From: Bradyrhizobium diazoefficiens
GTDB taxonomy: Bacteria > Pseudomonadota > Alphaproteobacteria > Rhizobiales > Xanthobacteraceae
Reading direction: 5' to 3'
Assembly: GCF_018131015.1 (NCBI RefSeq)
Contig: NZ_JAFCJJ010000011.1
Span: 1-64,000, forward strand
Length of the DNA stretch: 64,000 nucleotides
A program made the position numbers and the translations under genes. This document shows, in pieces, positions 45,803 to 54,289 of the stretch (position 1 is its first letter; each line of letters opens with the position of its first letter). The notes below the pieces were generated by a model. It did no database searches. It had not been told where the DNA came from and was given only the letters and a program-made list of their open reading frames with translations.

Positions 45803-47371
45803 ATGAGCCAATTCTCGTTGCAATCGCTGATCGACGCCGAGGGCGCCGCCGATCCCGCTTTCGTGTTCGACGGCACGCCGGTCTCGCGCGTGGAGTTTTC
45901 GGCGAAGGTCGGGCAGACCGCCGCCTGGCTTGCCGCGCAAGGCATCGGCCGGGGCGACGTCGTGGCGGTCTGGCTGGTCAACCGGGTCGAATGGATCGCG
46001 CTGCTGTTCGCCGCAGCCCGCCTCGGGGCCGTCGTTGCCGCTGTGAATACGCGCTATCGTAGCGCCGAGGTCGCGCATCTGCTCAAGGTGTCGGCCGCGA
46101 AGCTGATGGTGGTCGAGGCCGCGTTCCGCTCGATCGACTTCGCCGCCATCCTCGCCGGCGTCGCGAAGGACGAGGTGCCCGCGCTGCAACGGCTTGCCGT
46201 GGTCGGCGCGGATGCGATCCCGTCCCAATGGCCCTGCGTGCGCTTCGACGTCTTCGAGAAGCCCTCTCCGGCTGTCCCGCCGGGGCAGGATGACGTTGAC
46301 CTGCCGGTGCTGCTCTACACGACCTCGGGGACGACCAAGGGGCCCAAACTGGTTGCGCATTCGCAGCGGACACTCGCGAGTCACGCGGCCTCCGTCGCCA
46401 AGGCGCTAAAACTCTCGCCGCAACGTCACTCGCTGCTAGCCATGCTGCCGTTCTGCGGCACCTTTGGCATGACGGGCCTGCTCGGCTTCATCGCGGCGGG
46501 CGCGACCATCCACGTGCTCGACGCCTTCGAGGCGGCGCCGGCGCTGAAGATCCTCGGCGAGCATGCGATCACGCACGCCTTCGGCTCCGACGAGATGTTC
46601 CGCCGCATCCTCGCCCTCACCGATACGCCGCGGCCGTTCCCGCATCTCGAACTCTGCGGCTTCGCCGCGTTCCAGCCCGGATGGCGGGAGCTCGCCGCGG
46701 AAGCCGAGGCGCGCGGCATGCCGCTCCATGGGCTCTACGGTTCCAGCGAGGTGCAGGCGCTGTTCTCGATCGCACGCACCAGTGACGCCTTCGCCGACCG
46801 GATCGAAGGCGGCGGCTGGCCCATGTCGCCCGACGCAGAGGTCCGCGTGCGCGACACCGAGACCGGCGGGCTCGCGGCCCGAGGCGTCTCCGGCGAGATC
46901 GAGATCCGCGCGCCGTCGCGCTTCCTCGGCTATTTCAACAACCCGCAGGCCACGCGCGAGGCGATCAGCGCCGACGGCTTCTTTCGCACCGGCGACATCG
47001 GCCGGCTGCGCGGCGACGGTGCCTTCATCTACGAGACCCGCGCCGGAGACGCCATGCGGCTCGGCGGCTTCCTGGTTGCACCCGGCGAGATCGAGGACGA
47101 GCTGAAATCCTGCGCCGGCGTTGCCGATGCCCAGGTGGTCGCCGTCGACCTGAAGGGCCAGGCGCGCTGCGTGGCCTTCGTGATCCCGTCCACGGAGCCG
47201 CCAGCGCAGGAGGCGCTGATCGCGCGATTGCGCGAGCGGCTCGCCGGCTACAAGGTGCCGGCGCGCATCTACGTCGTGGACACCTTCCCCGTCACCGACA
47301 GCGCCAACGGTGTCAAGATCCAGCGCGCAAGGCTGCGCACGATGGCGATGGAACGCATCGCCGCGGAATAA
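45803..47371 (+). CDS. AMP-dependent acyl-CoA synthetase (class I AMP-forming ligase)
   Basis: A 522-residue ANL-superfamily ligase that activates a carboxylic acid as acyl-AMP and then acyl-CoA. Motifs: phosphate loop LLYTTSGTTKGPK near 170-182, LYGSSEVQ near 310, TGDIGRLRGDG in the hinge and the C-terminal catalytic Lys in NGVKIQR. The substrate is not readable. The neighbouring acyl-CoA dehydrogenase, MaoC hydratase and CitE-like lyase suggest a dicarboxylic or branched acyl chain. I chose the ATG at 45803 (MSQFSLQSLID) over a TTG 12 bases upstream. Its stop abuts the stop of the convergent dehydrogenase with no spacer. Confidence 0.9.
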   Translation: MSQFSLQSLIDAEGAADPAFVFDGTPVSRVEFSAKVGQTAAWLAAQGIGRGDVVAVWLVNRVEWIALLFAAARLGAVVAAVNTRYRSAEVAHLLKVSAAKLMVVEAAFRSIDFAAILAGVAKDEVPALQRLAVVGADAIPSQWPCVRFDVFEKPSPAVPPGQDDVDLPVLLYTTSGTTKGPKLVAHSQRTLASHAASVAKALKLSPQRHSLLAMLPFCGTFGMTGLLGFIAAGATIHVLDAFEAAPALKILGEHAITHAFGSDEMFRRILALTDTPRPFPHLELCGFAAFQPGWRELAAEAEARGMPLHGLYGSSEVQALFSIARTSDAFADRIEGGGWPMSPDAEVRVRDTETGGLAARGVSGEIEIRAPSRFLGYFNNPQATREAISADGFFRTGDIGRLRGDGAFIYETRAGDAMRLGGFLVAPGEIEDELKSCAGVADAQVVAVDLKGQARCVAFVIPSTEPPAQEALIARLRERLAGYKVPARIYVVDTFPVTDSANGVKIQRARLRTMAMERIAAE

Positions 47372-48538
47372 TCAGTACGACTTGGCGAGGCCGAGAACTT
47401 TTTCCGCGATGAAGCTCAGCGCAAGCTGCGGGCTGACTGGCGCGATGCGCGGGATCAGCACTTCGCGCAGGTAGCGCTCGACGTGGAATTCCTTGGCGTA
47501 GCCGAAGCCGCCATGGGTCATCACCGCCTGCTCGCAGGCCGAGAAGCCGGCTTCGCCCGCGAGATATTTTGCGGCATTGGCCGCAGCACCACAGGGCATG
47601 CCCTTGTCGTATTGCCAGGCCGCCGACATCACCATCAGCCAGGCCGCCTCGAGCTCGACCCAGTTCACCGCGAGCGGATGCTGGATGCCCTGGTTCTTGC
47701 CGATCGGGCGGTTGAACACGATTCGCGTCTTGGCGTATTCGGTCGCGCGCGACAGCGCGAGCTTGCCGAGGCCGACGGCTTCCGCCGCGATCAGGATGCG
47801 CTCGGGGTTCATGCCCTCAAGGATGTACTGAAAACCCTTGCCCTCCTCGCCGATCCGGTCCTCCATCGGGATTTCAAAGTCCTCGAAGAACAGCTCGTTG
47901 GAATCGACGATCTTGCGGCCCATCTTCTCGATCTCGTGCACCTTGATTCTGTTGCGGTCGAAATCGGTGTAGAACAGGCTGAGGCCGTGGGTCGGCGAGC
48001 GCACCTCCTCCAGCGGCGTAGTGCGCGCCAGCAGCAAGATCTTGTGCGCGACCTGCGCCGTGGAAATCCACACCTTCTGCCCGTTGACGATGTAGCGATC
48101 GTTCTTGGCGACCGCGCGGGTCTTGAGCTGGGTGGTGTTGAGGCCGGTGTTGGGCTCGGTGACCGCGAAGCACGCCTTCTCGCGGCCCTCGACCATCGGC
48201 GGCAGCATGCGCTTGCGCTGCTCCTCGGTGCCGAACACGACCACGGGATTGAGGCCGAACACGTTGATGTGCACCGCGGACGCGCCGGACATGCCGGCGC
48301 CGGATTCGGCGATGGTGCGCATCATGATCGCGGCTTCGGTGATGCCGAGCCCGGACCCGCCATATGCTTCTGGCACGCAGATGCCGAGCCAGCCGGCATC
48401 GGCCAGCGCCTTGTGAAAATCGTGCGGGAAGCCGCCGTCGTGGTCCTTCTTCAGCCAATAGGCATCGGGGAAACCTTCGCAGATCCTGGCGATGGCGTCG
48501 CGAATGGCTTCCTGCTGGTCGGTGAGCGCGAAATCCAT
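47372..48538 (-). CDS. Acyl-CoA dehydrogenase family protein
   Basis: A 388-residue flavoenzyme that forms an alpha,beta double bond in an acyl-CoA and passes electrons to ETF. Motifs: N-terminal FALTDQQEAIRD, FAD-binding CFAVTEPNTGLNTTQLKT and WISTAQ. A likely catalytic Glu sits in GMNPERILIA, the position used by isovaleryl-CoA-type enzymes. The C-terminal MTHGGFGYAKEFHVERYLRE is also family sequence. I chose the ATG at 48538 (MDFALTDQQ). It is divergent from the MaoC gene, and together they could desaturate and hydrate the same substrate. Confidence 0.93.
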   Translation of the reverse strand: MDFALTDQQEAIRDAIARICEGFPDAYWLKKDHDGGFPHDFHKALADAGWLGICVPEAYGGSGLGITEAAIMMRTIAESGAGMSGASAVHINVFGLNPVVVFGTEEQRKRMLPPMVEGREKACFAVTEPNTGLNTTQLKTRAVAKNDRYIVNGQKVWISTAQVAHKILLLARTTPLEEVRSPTHGLSLFYTDFDRNRIKVHEIEKMGRKIVDSNELFFEDFEIPMEDRIGEEGKGFQYILEGMNPERILIAAEAVGLGKLALSRATEYAKTRIVFNRPIGKNQGIQHPLAVNWVELEAAWLMVMSAAWQYDKGMPCGAAANAAKYLAGEAGFSACEQAVMTHGGFGYAKEFHVERYLREVLIPRIAPVSPQLALSFIAEKVLGLAKSY

Positions 48539-48702
48539 GGTCCTGATCTCCTCGACGAGAGCCGCGGCAACGCCGGAGGCCTCGCGGCTCCCGGTCCCGT
48601 CACGCCATTTCCTGCTTGAGCCAAGCGTGCATCTTCTGTCAAGGATATGAGCAGCGCATGGGGCCATGCGCCAGGGGGAAGAAGCAAAGGGAGCGAGACA
48701 GC

Positions 48703-49155
48703 ATGGCCGGGCTCTATTTCGAGGATTTTTCCGTAGGCCAGGAATTCAGGCATCCGCTGACCCGCACGGTGACCGAGATGGACAACACAATGTTCAGCCT
48801 GCTGACGCTCAATCCGCAGCCGCTGCACATCGACGCGCATTTTGCTGAAAAGACCGAATTCGGCCAGCGCATCTTCAACAGCCTCTACACACTCGGCATC
48901 ATGATCGGCATGACGGTCTACGACACGACAATGGGCACCACCGTCGCCAATCTCGGCATGACCGACGTCACCTTTCCGAAGCCGGTGTTCCACGGCGACA
49001 CGCTGCGGGCGACGACGAAGGTGCTTTCGCTGCGGGAGTCCAAATCGCGCCCCAAGGCGGGTATCGTCGAGTTCGAGCACCACGCACTGAACCAGAAGGA
49101 CGAGATCGTCGGGAAATGCCGCCGCACGGCATTGATGCACAAGAGGCCAGTCTGA
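48703..49155 (+). CDS. MaoC family enoyl-CoA hydratase/dehydratase
   Basis: A 150-residue hot-dog fold protein. The hydratase active-site pattern is visible in LNPQPLHIDAHFAEKTEFG (residues about 43-61), with Asp/Asn and His residues. It would add water to an enoyl-CoA. GGGAGCGAG precedes the ATG at 48703, giving MAGLYFEDFSVG as in mesaconyl-CoA hydratase-like members. It is coupled to the CitE-like gene by TGATG. Mesaconyl- or methylfumaryl-type substrates are possible but not proven. Confidence 0.9.
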   Translation: MAGLYFEDFSVGQEFRHPLTRTVTEMDNTMFSLLTLNPQPLHIDAHFAEKTEFGQRIFNSLYTLGIMIGMTVYDTTMGTTVANLGMTDVTFPKPVFHGDTLRATTKVLSLRESKSRPKAGIVEFEHHALNQKDEIVGKCRRTALMHKRPV

Positions 49156-50006
49156 TGCGTTCGATGCTGTTCGTGCCGGGCGATTCCCCGCGCAAATTCG
49201 AGAAGGCAAGCGCAGGCAACGCCGATGCGCTGATCATCGACCTCGAGGATTCCGTCGTCACCGAGAAGAAACCGGAGGCGCGCGGGCTGACGCTGTCCAT
49301 GCTGAAGGGCTCCCGCGGTCCGCACCAGCGCTATGTCCGCGTCAACGCGCTCGACACCGGCATGACGCTCACCGATCTCGCCGCGGTAATGCCGGGCAGG
49401 CCCGACGGAATCGTGCTGCCGAAATCGCAAGGCGGCAACGACGTGCGGCAGGTCGCGGCCTGGCTCGAAGCACTCGAGGCTGCGGCCGGCATCGCCGTCG
49501 GCACGACCCGCATCGTCTGCGTCGCGACCGAAACGGCGGGGTCGATCTTCGGCCTCGGCACCTACAAGGGATGCTCCCCTCGCCTCGCCGGCCTGATGTG
49601 GGGCGCGGAAGACCTCTCGGCTTCGCTGGGCGCAACCGAGAAATCGAGCGGTGGCGTGTTCCACAGCCCTTATCGCCTCGCCCGCGATCTCTGCCTGATG
49701 GCGGCGGCCGCGGCCGAGGTCGCGCCGATCGACACGGTCTATACCGACATCGACAATCTGGCGGGCCTCGAGCAGGAAACGCGCGCGGCGAGGCGCGACG
49801 GCTTTTCGGCGAAGGCGCTGATCCATCCCAAGCATGTCGATGTCGTCAACGCGGCGTTCGCGCCGACGGACGCCGAGCGCATCTGGGCGGAGAAGGTGAT
49901 CGCCGCGTTCGCGAGCAATCCCGATTCCGGCACGCTGCGGCTCGACGGCATGATGATCGACAAGCCGCATCTTCGCGCCGCGAGGAAGATCCTCGGACAG
50001 GCGTAG
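49155..50006 (+). CDS. CitE-like CoA ester lyase (HpcH/HpaI family)
   Basis: A 283-residue beta-barrel lyase. Motifs: RSMLFVPGDSPRKFEKA, metal/CoA region LIIDLEDSVV, RVNALDTGM, CVATETAGSIF with the metal-binding Glu, LMWGAEDLSASLG and ALIHPKHVDVV. Members cleave or form malyl-, citramalyl- or methylmalyl-CoA. Together with the MaoC gene (1-base overlap) this resembles a hydrate-then-cleave module for mesaconyl/citramalyl-CoA. The exact substrate is inferred only. It ends before a palindromic repeat cluster. Confidence 0.9.
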   Translation: MRSMLFVPGDSPRKFEKASAGNADALIIDLEDSVVTEKKPEARGLTLSMLKGSRGPHQRYVRVNALDTGMTLTDLAAVMPGRPDGIVLPKSQGGNDVRQVAAWLEALEAAAGIAVGTTRIVCVATETAGSIFGLGTYKGCSPRLAGLMWGAEDLSASLGATEKSSGGVFHSPYRLARDLCLMAAAAAEVAPIDTVYTDIDNLAGLEQETRAARRDGFSAKALIHPKHVDVVNAAFAPTDAERIWAEKVIAAFASNPDSGTLRLDGMMIDKPHLRAARKILGQA

Positions 50007-50065
50007 GTCGCGATAGCGCCTTTACGACGGTGTGCTCCCTCGCCCCGCTTGCGAGGAGAGGGTCG

Positions 50066-50176
50066 GGGTGAGGGGGAGTCTCCGCGGGGACGGTGAAAGC
50101 GAGACTCGCGGAGAGTCCCCCTCACCCGGAATTTGCATTCGCAAATTCCGGCCTCTCCCCGCAGGCGGGGAGAGGC
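50066..50176. repeat. Tandem hairpin cluster at convergent junction
   Basis: Three hairpins follow each other. One has 21-bp arms (50066-50086 and 50107-50127) with one mismatch and a 20-base loop. The second is a perfect 11-bp-arm hairpin with an ATTC loop (50126-50151). The third is a perfect 12-bp-arm hairpin with an AG loop (50151-50176). It fills the gap between the convergent CitE-like and solute-binding protein genes. No T-tracts are present. It is likely a composite dispersed repeat. Confidence 0.8.
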
Positions 50177-50185
50177 GAAGCAGAA

Positions 50186-50977
50186 CTACGGCGCGACCTT
50201 GTCGCTGGTAAATCCGTTATCGTCGAGCGCGCGGCGGACCGTACCGTCGGCCTTGGCGTCACCGAGAAAACGCGCGGCCCAGGCCTTCGCCGCGGTTTTG
50301 CCCTTGGGAACGACCACGACGACGCCGGTCGACTGGATCACCTCATCCAGCACCTTCGTTCCCGGCAGCTTTCGGGAGAGGTCTTCCAGGGCGCCCATGC
50401 CCATGGCAAGCGCATCGAGCTCGCCCTTGCCGATCAGCTCCGCCGCCTGTTTCGGCTTGACGAACTTGGTCAGCCTGGCCTGTTTCAACGACTTCTCGAC
50501 CGTGCGCGACGTCGACGTGCCCTCGATGCAGCCGACCCGCATTCCGGCGCGATCGACATCGGCGACGGAGCGGATGTCGGAGCCGGCGCGAATGAGATAG
50601 CCGCTCATATAGGCGACGTAATCCGGCCCCTGGTCGACGAACTGCTCGCGCTTGACGTCCGCGGGCATGAAGGAGAGGTCCCAGATGTCCTTGCTGCCGG
50701 CGGCGGCGATCTCGTCGGAGCTACGGTATTCGACGAGTTGCAGCGGAACGTGCAGCTTGTCGGCGGCGGCCTTGGCGAGATCGACCGTGACGCCGCGCGG
50801 CGTCCCGGTCGCAGGATCGCGTGTCGTCCAGAACGCCGACGCGGCGGGGCCGACGGCCACCGCCACGCGCAGCGTTCCCGTCGGCGCGATGTCGGCGGGG
50901 CCCTCGGCTCTCGCACCCGGAGCGCTGGTCATGGCGAGGACCAAGCCCAACGCAGCGATCAAGCCATGGCGTAACAT
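50186..50977 (-). CDS. Periplasmic transporter substrate-binding protein (SBP family 3)
   Basis: A 263-residue protein with a signal peptide (MLRHGLIAALGLVLAMTSAP, cleavage likely after GARA) and a type II periplasmic binding fold. Visible features are TLRVAVAVGPAASAFWT, GVTVDLAKAAADKL, DLSFMPADVKREQF and GCIEGTSTSRTVEKSL. It should bind an amino acid or small organic acid outside the membrane. No permease or ATPase gene lies nearby, so it either serves a distant transporter or works as a sensor. GGAGG fixes the ATG at 50977. It is the last of three exported-protein genes, 34 bases after the FAH-family gene. Confidence 0.88.
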   Translation of the reverse strand: MLRHGLIAALGLVLAMTSAPGARAEGPADIAPTGTLRVAVAVGPAASAFWTTRDPATGTPRGVTVDLAKAAADKLHVPLQLVEYRSSDEIAAAGSKDIWDLSFMPADVKREQFVDQGPDYVAYMSGYLIRAGSDIRSVADVDRAGMRVGCIEGTSTSRTVEKSLKQARLTKFVKPKQAAELIGKGELDALAMGMGALEDLSRKLPGTKVLDEVIQSTGVVVVVPKGKTAAKAWAARFLGDAKADGTVRRALDDNGFTSDKVAP

Positions 50978-51011
50978 ATCGCGCCTCCAGGACTGGACGT
51001 CCGCGGATCGA

Positions 51012-51803
51012 TCAGACGATCTTGATCGACATGTCGGGCAGGCCCTCGAGCTTGCACAGCAGCACATCGCCCTTCACCACCGGGCCGACATTTTCCGGCG
51101 TGCCGGAATAGATGATATCGCCGGCCTTGAGCTCGAACGCTTCCGAGAGCTTTGCGATCTGCTCGGCGACGCTCCAGATCATCTTGCTGAGGTCGGAGTT
51201 CTGCTTCACCGTGCCGTTGATCGCGAGCGAGATCGCTCCCTTCTCGAAATGGCCGGTCTTGCTGGCCGGGTGGATCGGGCCGATCACCGCGGCGTGGTCA
51301 AAGCTCTTGCCGATCTCCCAGGGCTTCTTCTCCGCGGCCATGCCGTTCTGGAGGTCGCGGCGGGTCATGTCGAGACCGAGCGCGTAGCCGTAGACGTGCT
51401 CGAGCGCCTTGTCGGCCGGAATGTTGGTTCCGCCGGATTTCAGCGCGGCGACCAGTTCGACCTCGTGATGATAGTTCTTGGTCAGCGACGGATAGGGATG
51501 ATCGGCGACCTCGCCGATCGCAACGTTCTGGATCGCGTCGGTCGGCTTCTGGAAAAAGAAGGGCGGCTCGCGGTTCGGATCCGAGCCGCGCTCGATCGCG
51601 TGCGCGGCATAGTTGCGGCCGATGCAGTAGATGCGGCGGACCTGAAACACGCTGGTCTCGCCGACGATCGGGATCGTCACCATCGGCACCGCGAAGATCG
51701 GCTTCGGTCCGGCCTGCGCCGCGGCCGGGGTTGCTTCAGCGATGCCCGCCGCCGTCATCGCGGCTGCGGCGGTGAGCACGTCACGTCGAGTCGTCTTTGT
51801 CAT
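51012..51803 (-). CDS. Tat-exported fumarylacetoacetate hydrolase family protein
   Basis: A 263-residue FAH-fold hydrolase preceded by a twin-arginine signal (MTKTTRRDVLTAAAAMTAAG, then ending ATPAAAQA). The catalytic/metal core is intact: GRNYAAHAIE, HHEVELVAAL, GLDMTRRDLQ, GKSFDHAAVIGP and SGTPENVGPV. The family normally acts in the cytoplasm on acylpyruvates or oxaloacetate, so export is unusual and implies folding with metal before transport. I chose the ATG at 51803. It lies 59 bases after the heme-protein gene and 34 before the solute-binding protein gene. Confidence 0.88.
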   Translation of the reverse strand: MTKTTRRDVLTAAAAMTAAGIAEATPAAAQAGPKPIFAVPMVTIPIVGETSVFQVRRIYCIGRNYAAHAIERGSDPNREPPFFFQKPTDAIQNVAIGEVADHPYPSLTKNYHHEVELVAALKSGGTNIPADKALEHVYGYALGLDMTRRDLQNGMAAEKKPWEIGKSFDHAAVIGPIHPASKTGHFEKGAISLAINGTVKQNSDLSKMIWSVAEQIAKLSEAFELKAGDIIYSGTPENVGPVVKGDVLLCKLEGLPDMSIKIV

Positions 51804-51862
51804 GGTTCTGTTCCGTTTTCTTGGCCGCTGACTTTCGGCTGTCTCTTCATAGAGTGAAACGC

Positions 51863-54052
51863 TCAATGGGCCAATGGATCGGGCCGCATCTGCACCTTGT
51901 AGACTTTAGGCGAAGCTTCCTTGCCGCCCTCCCCGTGGAAGCTCGCCCGTGTTCCCGTCGTGCTCCACAGGCCACGTCCCTTCCAGCCGGTGTCGGGATC
52001 GTCGACCCGGCCGTCGACATTCTTGGTGAAGAAGCCGAGCGGGTATGGATTGCGCAGGTTCACGAACTGGCCGTCGACCAGCGCGAGCAGCGACTCGCTG
52101 CCATTGGCGCTTGCAATCGGCACGTTCGCGCCGAGACCGAACGTATTGTAGCGATCGACCCAGACATAATAGGCGTGGTTGGCGCTACCGCTGGCATTCA
52201 GTCCCTTGAACTGCGGCCCGGGCATGCGCCAGGTTTTCCAGCCTTCCGGACATTGCTTGCCCTCGGCCGTCGTCGGTCCGTTCAGCGGCCCCTTGCAGAG
52301 CTTGCGATCGAAGCTCGCGAGATGTCCGCTGGACAGAACCGTCCACGCCACACCATCCAGCCCCATGTCCAGGCCGCGCGGACCGAACGTGCCCTCCGGC
52401 GGCTGATATACCTCGGACAGCGCCATGTTGGCGGGATCGGGACCGGGCACCACGCGAACGAGGTAGCCGGGCTGGTCGATGCGGGAAAAGCCGCTATCCA
52501 TCGCCTGGCCCCAGATCGAATCGTCGACCGGGCTCGGCATGACGCCGTAGAAGGATGCGGCGATGCGCTTGTCCTTGGCCGGATCGACGGGGTCCTTGTG
52601 CTCGACATAGGCATCGCGCTTGCCGTTGCCGTTGGTGTCGATGATCAGCGGCGTCCAGCCCTGCGATTTCACGTCGTCGAGGGTCTCACGATACTGCTTG
52701 GTGTTGAGCCAGCCGACCACGCCGCCGCCAAGCCCCGGACCACCGGAGCTCGTCCACAGCGTCTGGTTGGCATCGTCATCGAAATAGAGATGATGGGTCG
52801 TGAAGCAGGTGTTGATCAGGTCCCATTTGCCAGTCGCGGGATCGAAGCGCGACAACTGGCGCAACGACGTCGCCTGCGGCGCCACCTTCGCCGGCGGCAG
52901 GTCCGAGCCCTGCTTGCAGTAGTCGGGGTTAGCCGGCGGGCGCAGGCGCGCCGTGAACCAGACCTTGCCCTGCTCGTCCATCATCACGTTGTGGATGCTG
53001 GTGTGGCCGTCCCAGATCGGCTCGTCGCCCCAATAAGCCGACGGCCCCCGTGGCGCGTCGGTCGACGACGGTGTTTTCGGATCGAGATAGGGATGCTTGA
53101 TGGTGCCGGCGACGTTCTTCACGGGATCGAGGGTCGGCACGAGATCAGAGCTCTCCTCCGAGGATCCGTAGATCAGGCCGTTGGCGTTGACGCGCGGGTT
53201 GCGCTTGTCGGTCGAGATCGCATCGTGCTGGTAACGCGTCGGCGCCGCCCAGTCCCACATCGTGAACACGACATTGCGCTCGATCCCCTTCGGGCGCTCG
53301 GGCTTGTCGAAGGGCAATTCACCGCCCGCGATGCGATCGGTCCATTTCGAGAACAGGTCGTAGACCTTCTCCGGGCCCATGCTGGCCAGCACCGTCGCCA
53401 TGTACTCCTGGGCCTGGCCGGCCTGGGTGCGGACCGCCCACGCGGTATGGGAGTTGGAGCCGTCGGTGAACACCTTCGGGATCTCGCGGATGCCGCGCGT
53501 GCCGAGCGCATGGCAGGACTGGCACATGTTCTTGACCGTATCGACCCACTGGGCCTGCGACTTCATCGTCTCCGGCATCTTGTTGCCCTTGTCGCCGGTG
53601 CCCGGAAACTCCTCGGGCCTGGGGATGTCGAGCATCGCGTACCAATACATGCCGGGATAGTTCTGGGCGTCCTGTTTTGGCGTGGCCGCGACGGCCTTGA
53701 AGTCCAGCACCTTGCCCGGGCGCGCGTCCTGTTGCGCGGTATCCTGCAGGCCGTAGCCGCGCACCCAGACCTTGTAGTTGGCGGCGGGAAGCTCCGGAAT
53801 GACGAACCGGCCCTGATCGTCGGTCACCACCACCTTCGCGTATTTTGTCGGCAGGTCCCTGGTCTCGGCGATCACCCAGACCCCGGCCTCCACGCCCTTG
53901 TCGCTGATCACCTGTCCGCCGATGTCGTTGGCGGATATCTCGACATTCGCTGCCATGGCGGCGCCGGCGTGCAACAGCGCGGTCGCGCCGAGATAGAAGG
54001 CAAGCATTGGCGTTGAGCTCAGGAAGGAGCGTCGAAGATCCCGCATCGGCAT
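51863..54052 (-). CDS. Periplasmic mono-heme protein with carboxypeptidase-regulatory-like domain and propeller-like region
   Basis: A 729-residue secreted protein. A signal peptide of about 35 residues (LGATALLHAGAAMA) is followed by a carboxypeptidase regulatory-like beta domain (about 40-120, VVVTDDQGRFVIPELPAANY). A single c-type heme motif CQSCH lies at 177-181. A long C-terminal region contains repeated strands with Trp/Asp/Gly (HTSIHNVMMDEQGKVWFTAR, FGPRGLDMGLDGVAWTV) resembling a streptogramin-lyase-type propeller. It may be a periplasmic oxidoreductase or sensor, with no substrate readable. The start could also be the ATG two codons later. Confidence 0.8.
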   Translation of the reverse strand: MPMRDLRRSFLSSTPMLAFYLGATALLHAGAAMAANVEISANDIGGQVISDKGVEAGVWVIAETRDLPTKYAKVVVTDDQGRFVIPELPAANYKVWVRGYGLQDTAQQDARPGKVLDFKAVAATPKQDAQNYPGMYWYAMLDIPRPEEFPGTGDKGNKMPETMKSQAQWVDTVKNMCQSCHALGTRGIREIPKVFTDGSNSHTAWAVRTQAGQAQEYMATVLASMGPEKVYDLFSKWTDRIAGGELPFDKPERPKGIERNVVFTMWDWAAPTRYQHDAISTDKRNPRVNANGLIYGSSEESSDLVPTLDPVKNVAGTIKHPYLDPKTPSSTDAPRGPSAYWGDEPIWDGHTSIHNVMMDEQGKVWFTARLRPPANPDYCKQGSDLPPAKVAPQATSLRQLSRFDPATGKWDLINTCFTTHHLYFDDDANQTLWTSSGGPGLGGGVVGWLNTKQYRETLDDVKSQGWTPLIIDTNGNGKRDAYVEHKDPVDPAKDKRIAASFYGVMPSPVDDSIWGQAMDSGFSRIDQPGYLVRVVPGPDPANMALSEVYQPPEGTFGPRGLDMGLDGVAWTVLSSGHLASFDRKLCKGPLNGPTTAEGKQCPEGWKTWRMPGPQFKGLNASGSANHAYYVWVDRYNTFGLGANVPIASANGSESLLALVDGQFVNLRNPYPLGFFTKNVDGRVDDPDTGWKGRGLWSTTGTRASFHGEGGKEASPKVYKVQMRPDPLAH

Positions 54053-54289
54053 TTCTCGATTGTTGTCTTGTTGCTTGTTGCTTCATCAGGCGATCAGCAC
54101 TGTTCTCAACTTTCCGACGTCGTCAAGCCGTTCCAAATGGTCAACCAAATCGATCGACTTTCCCGCCGCTCGCCGCCCAGCGCCGGCACCGCAAAATCGC
54201 GTTTTCGTCGCACGAACACCGGTTCTCGCAGCGCATCATACGGATGATGCGCGCTAGGATCAGCCATCCGACAAGACAGGGCCACCACC

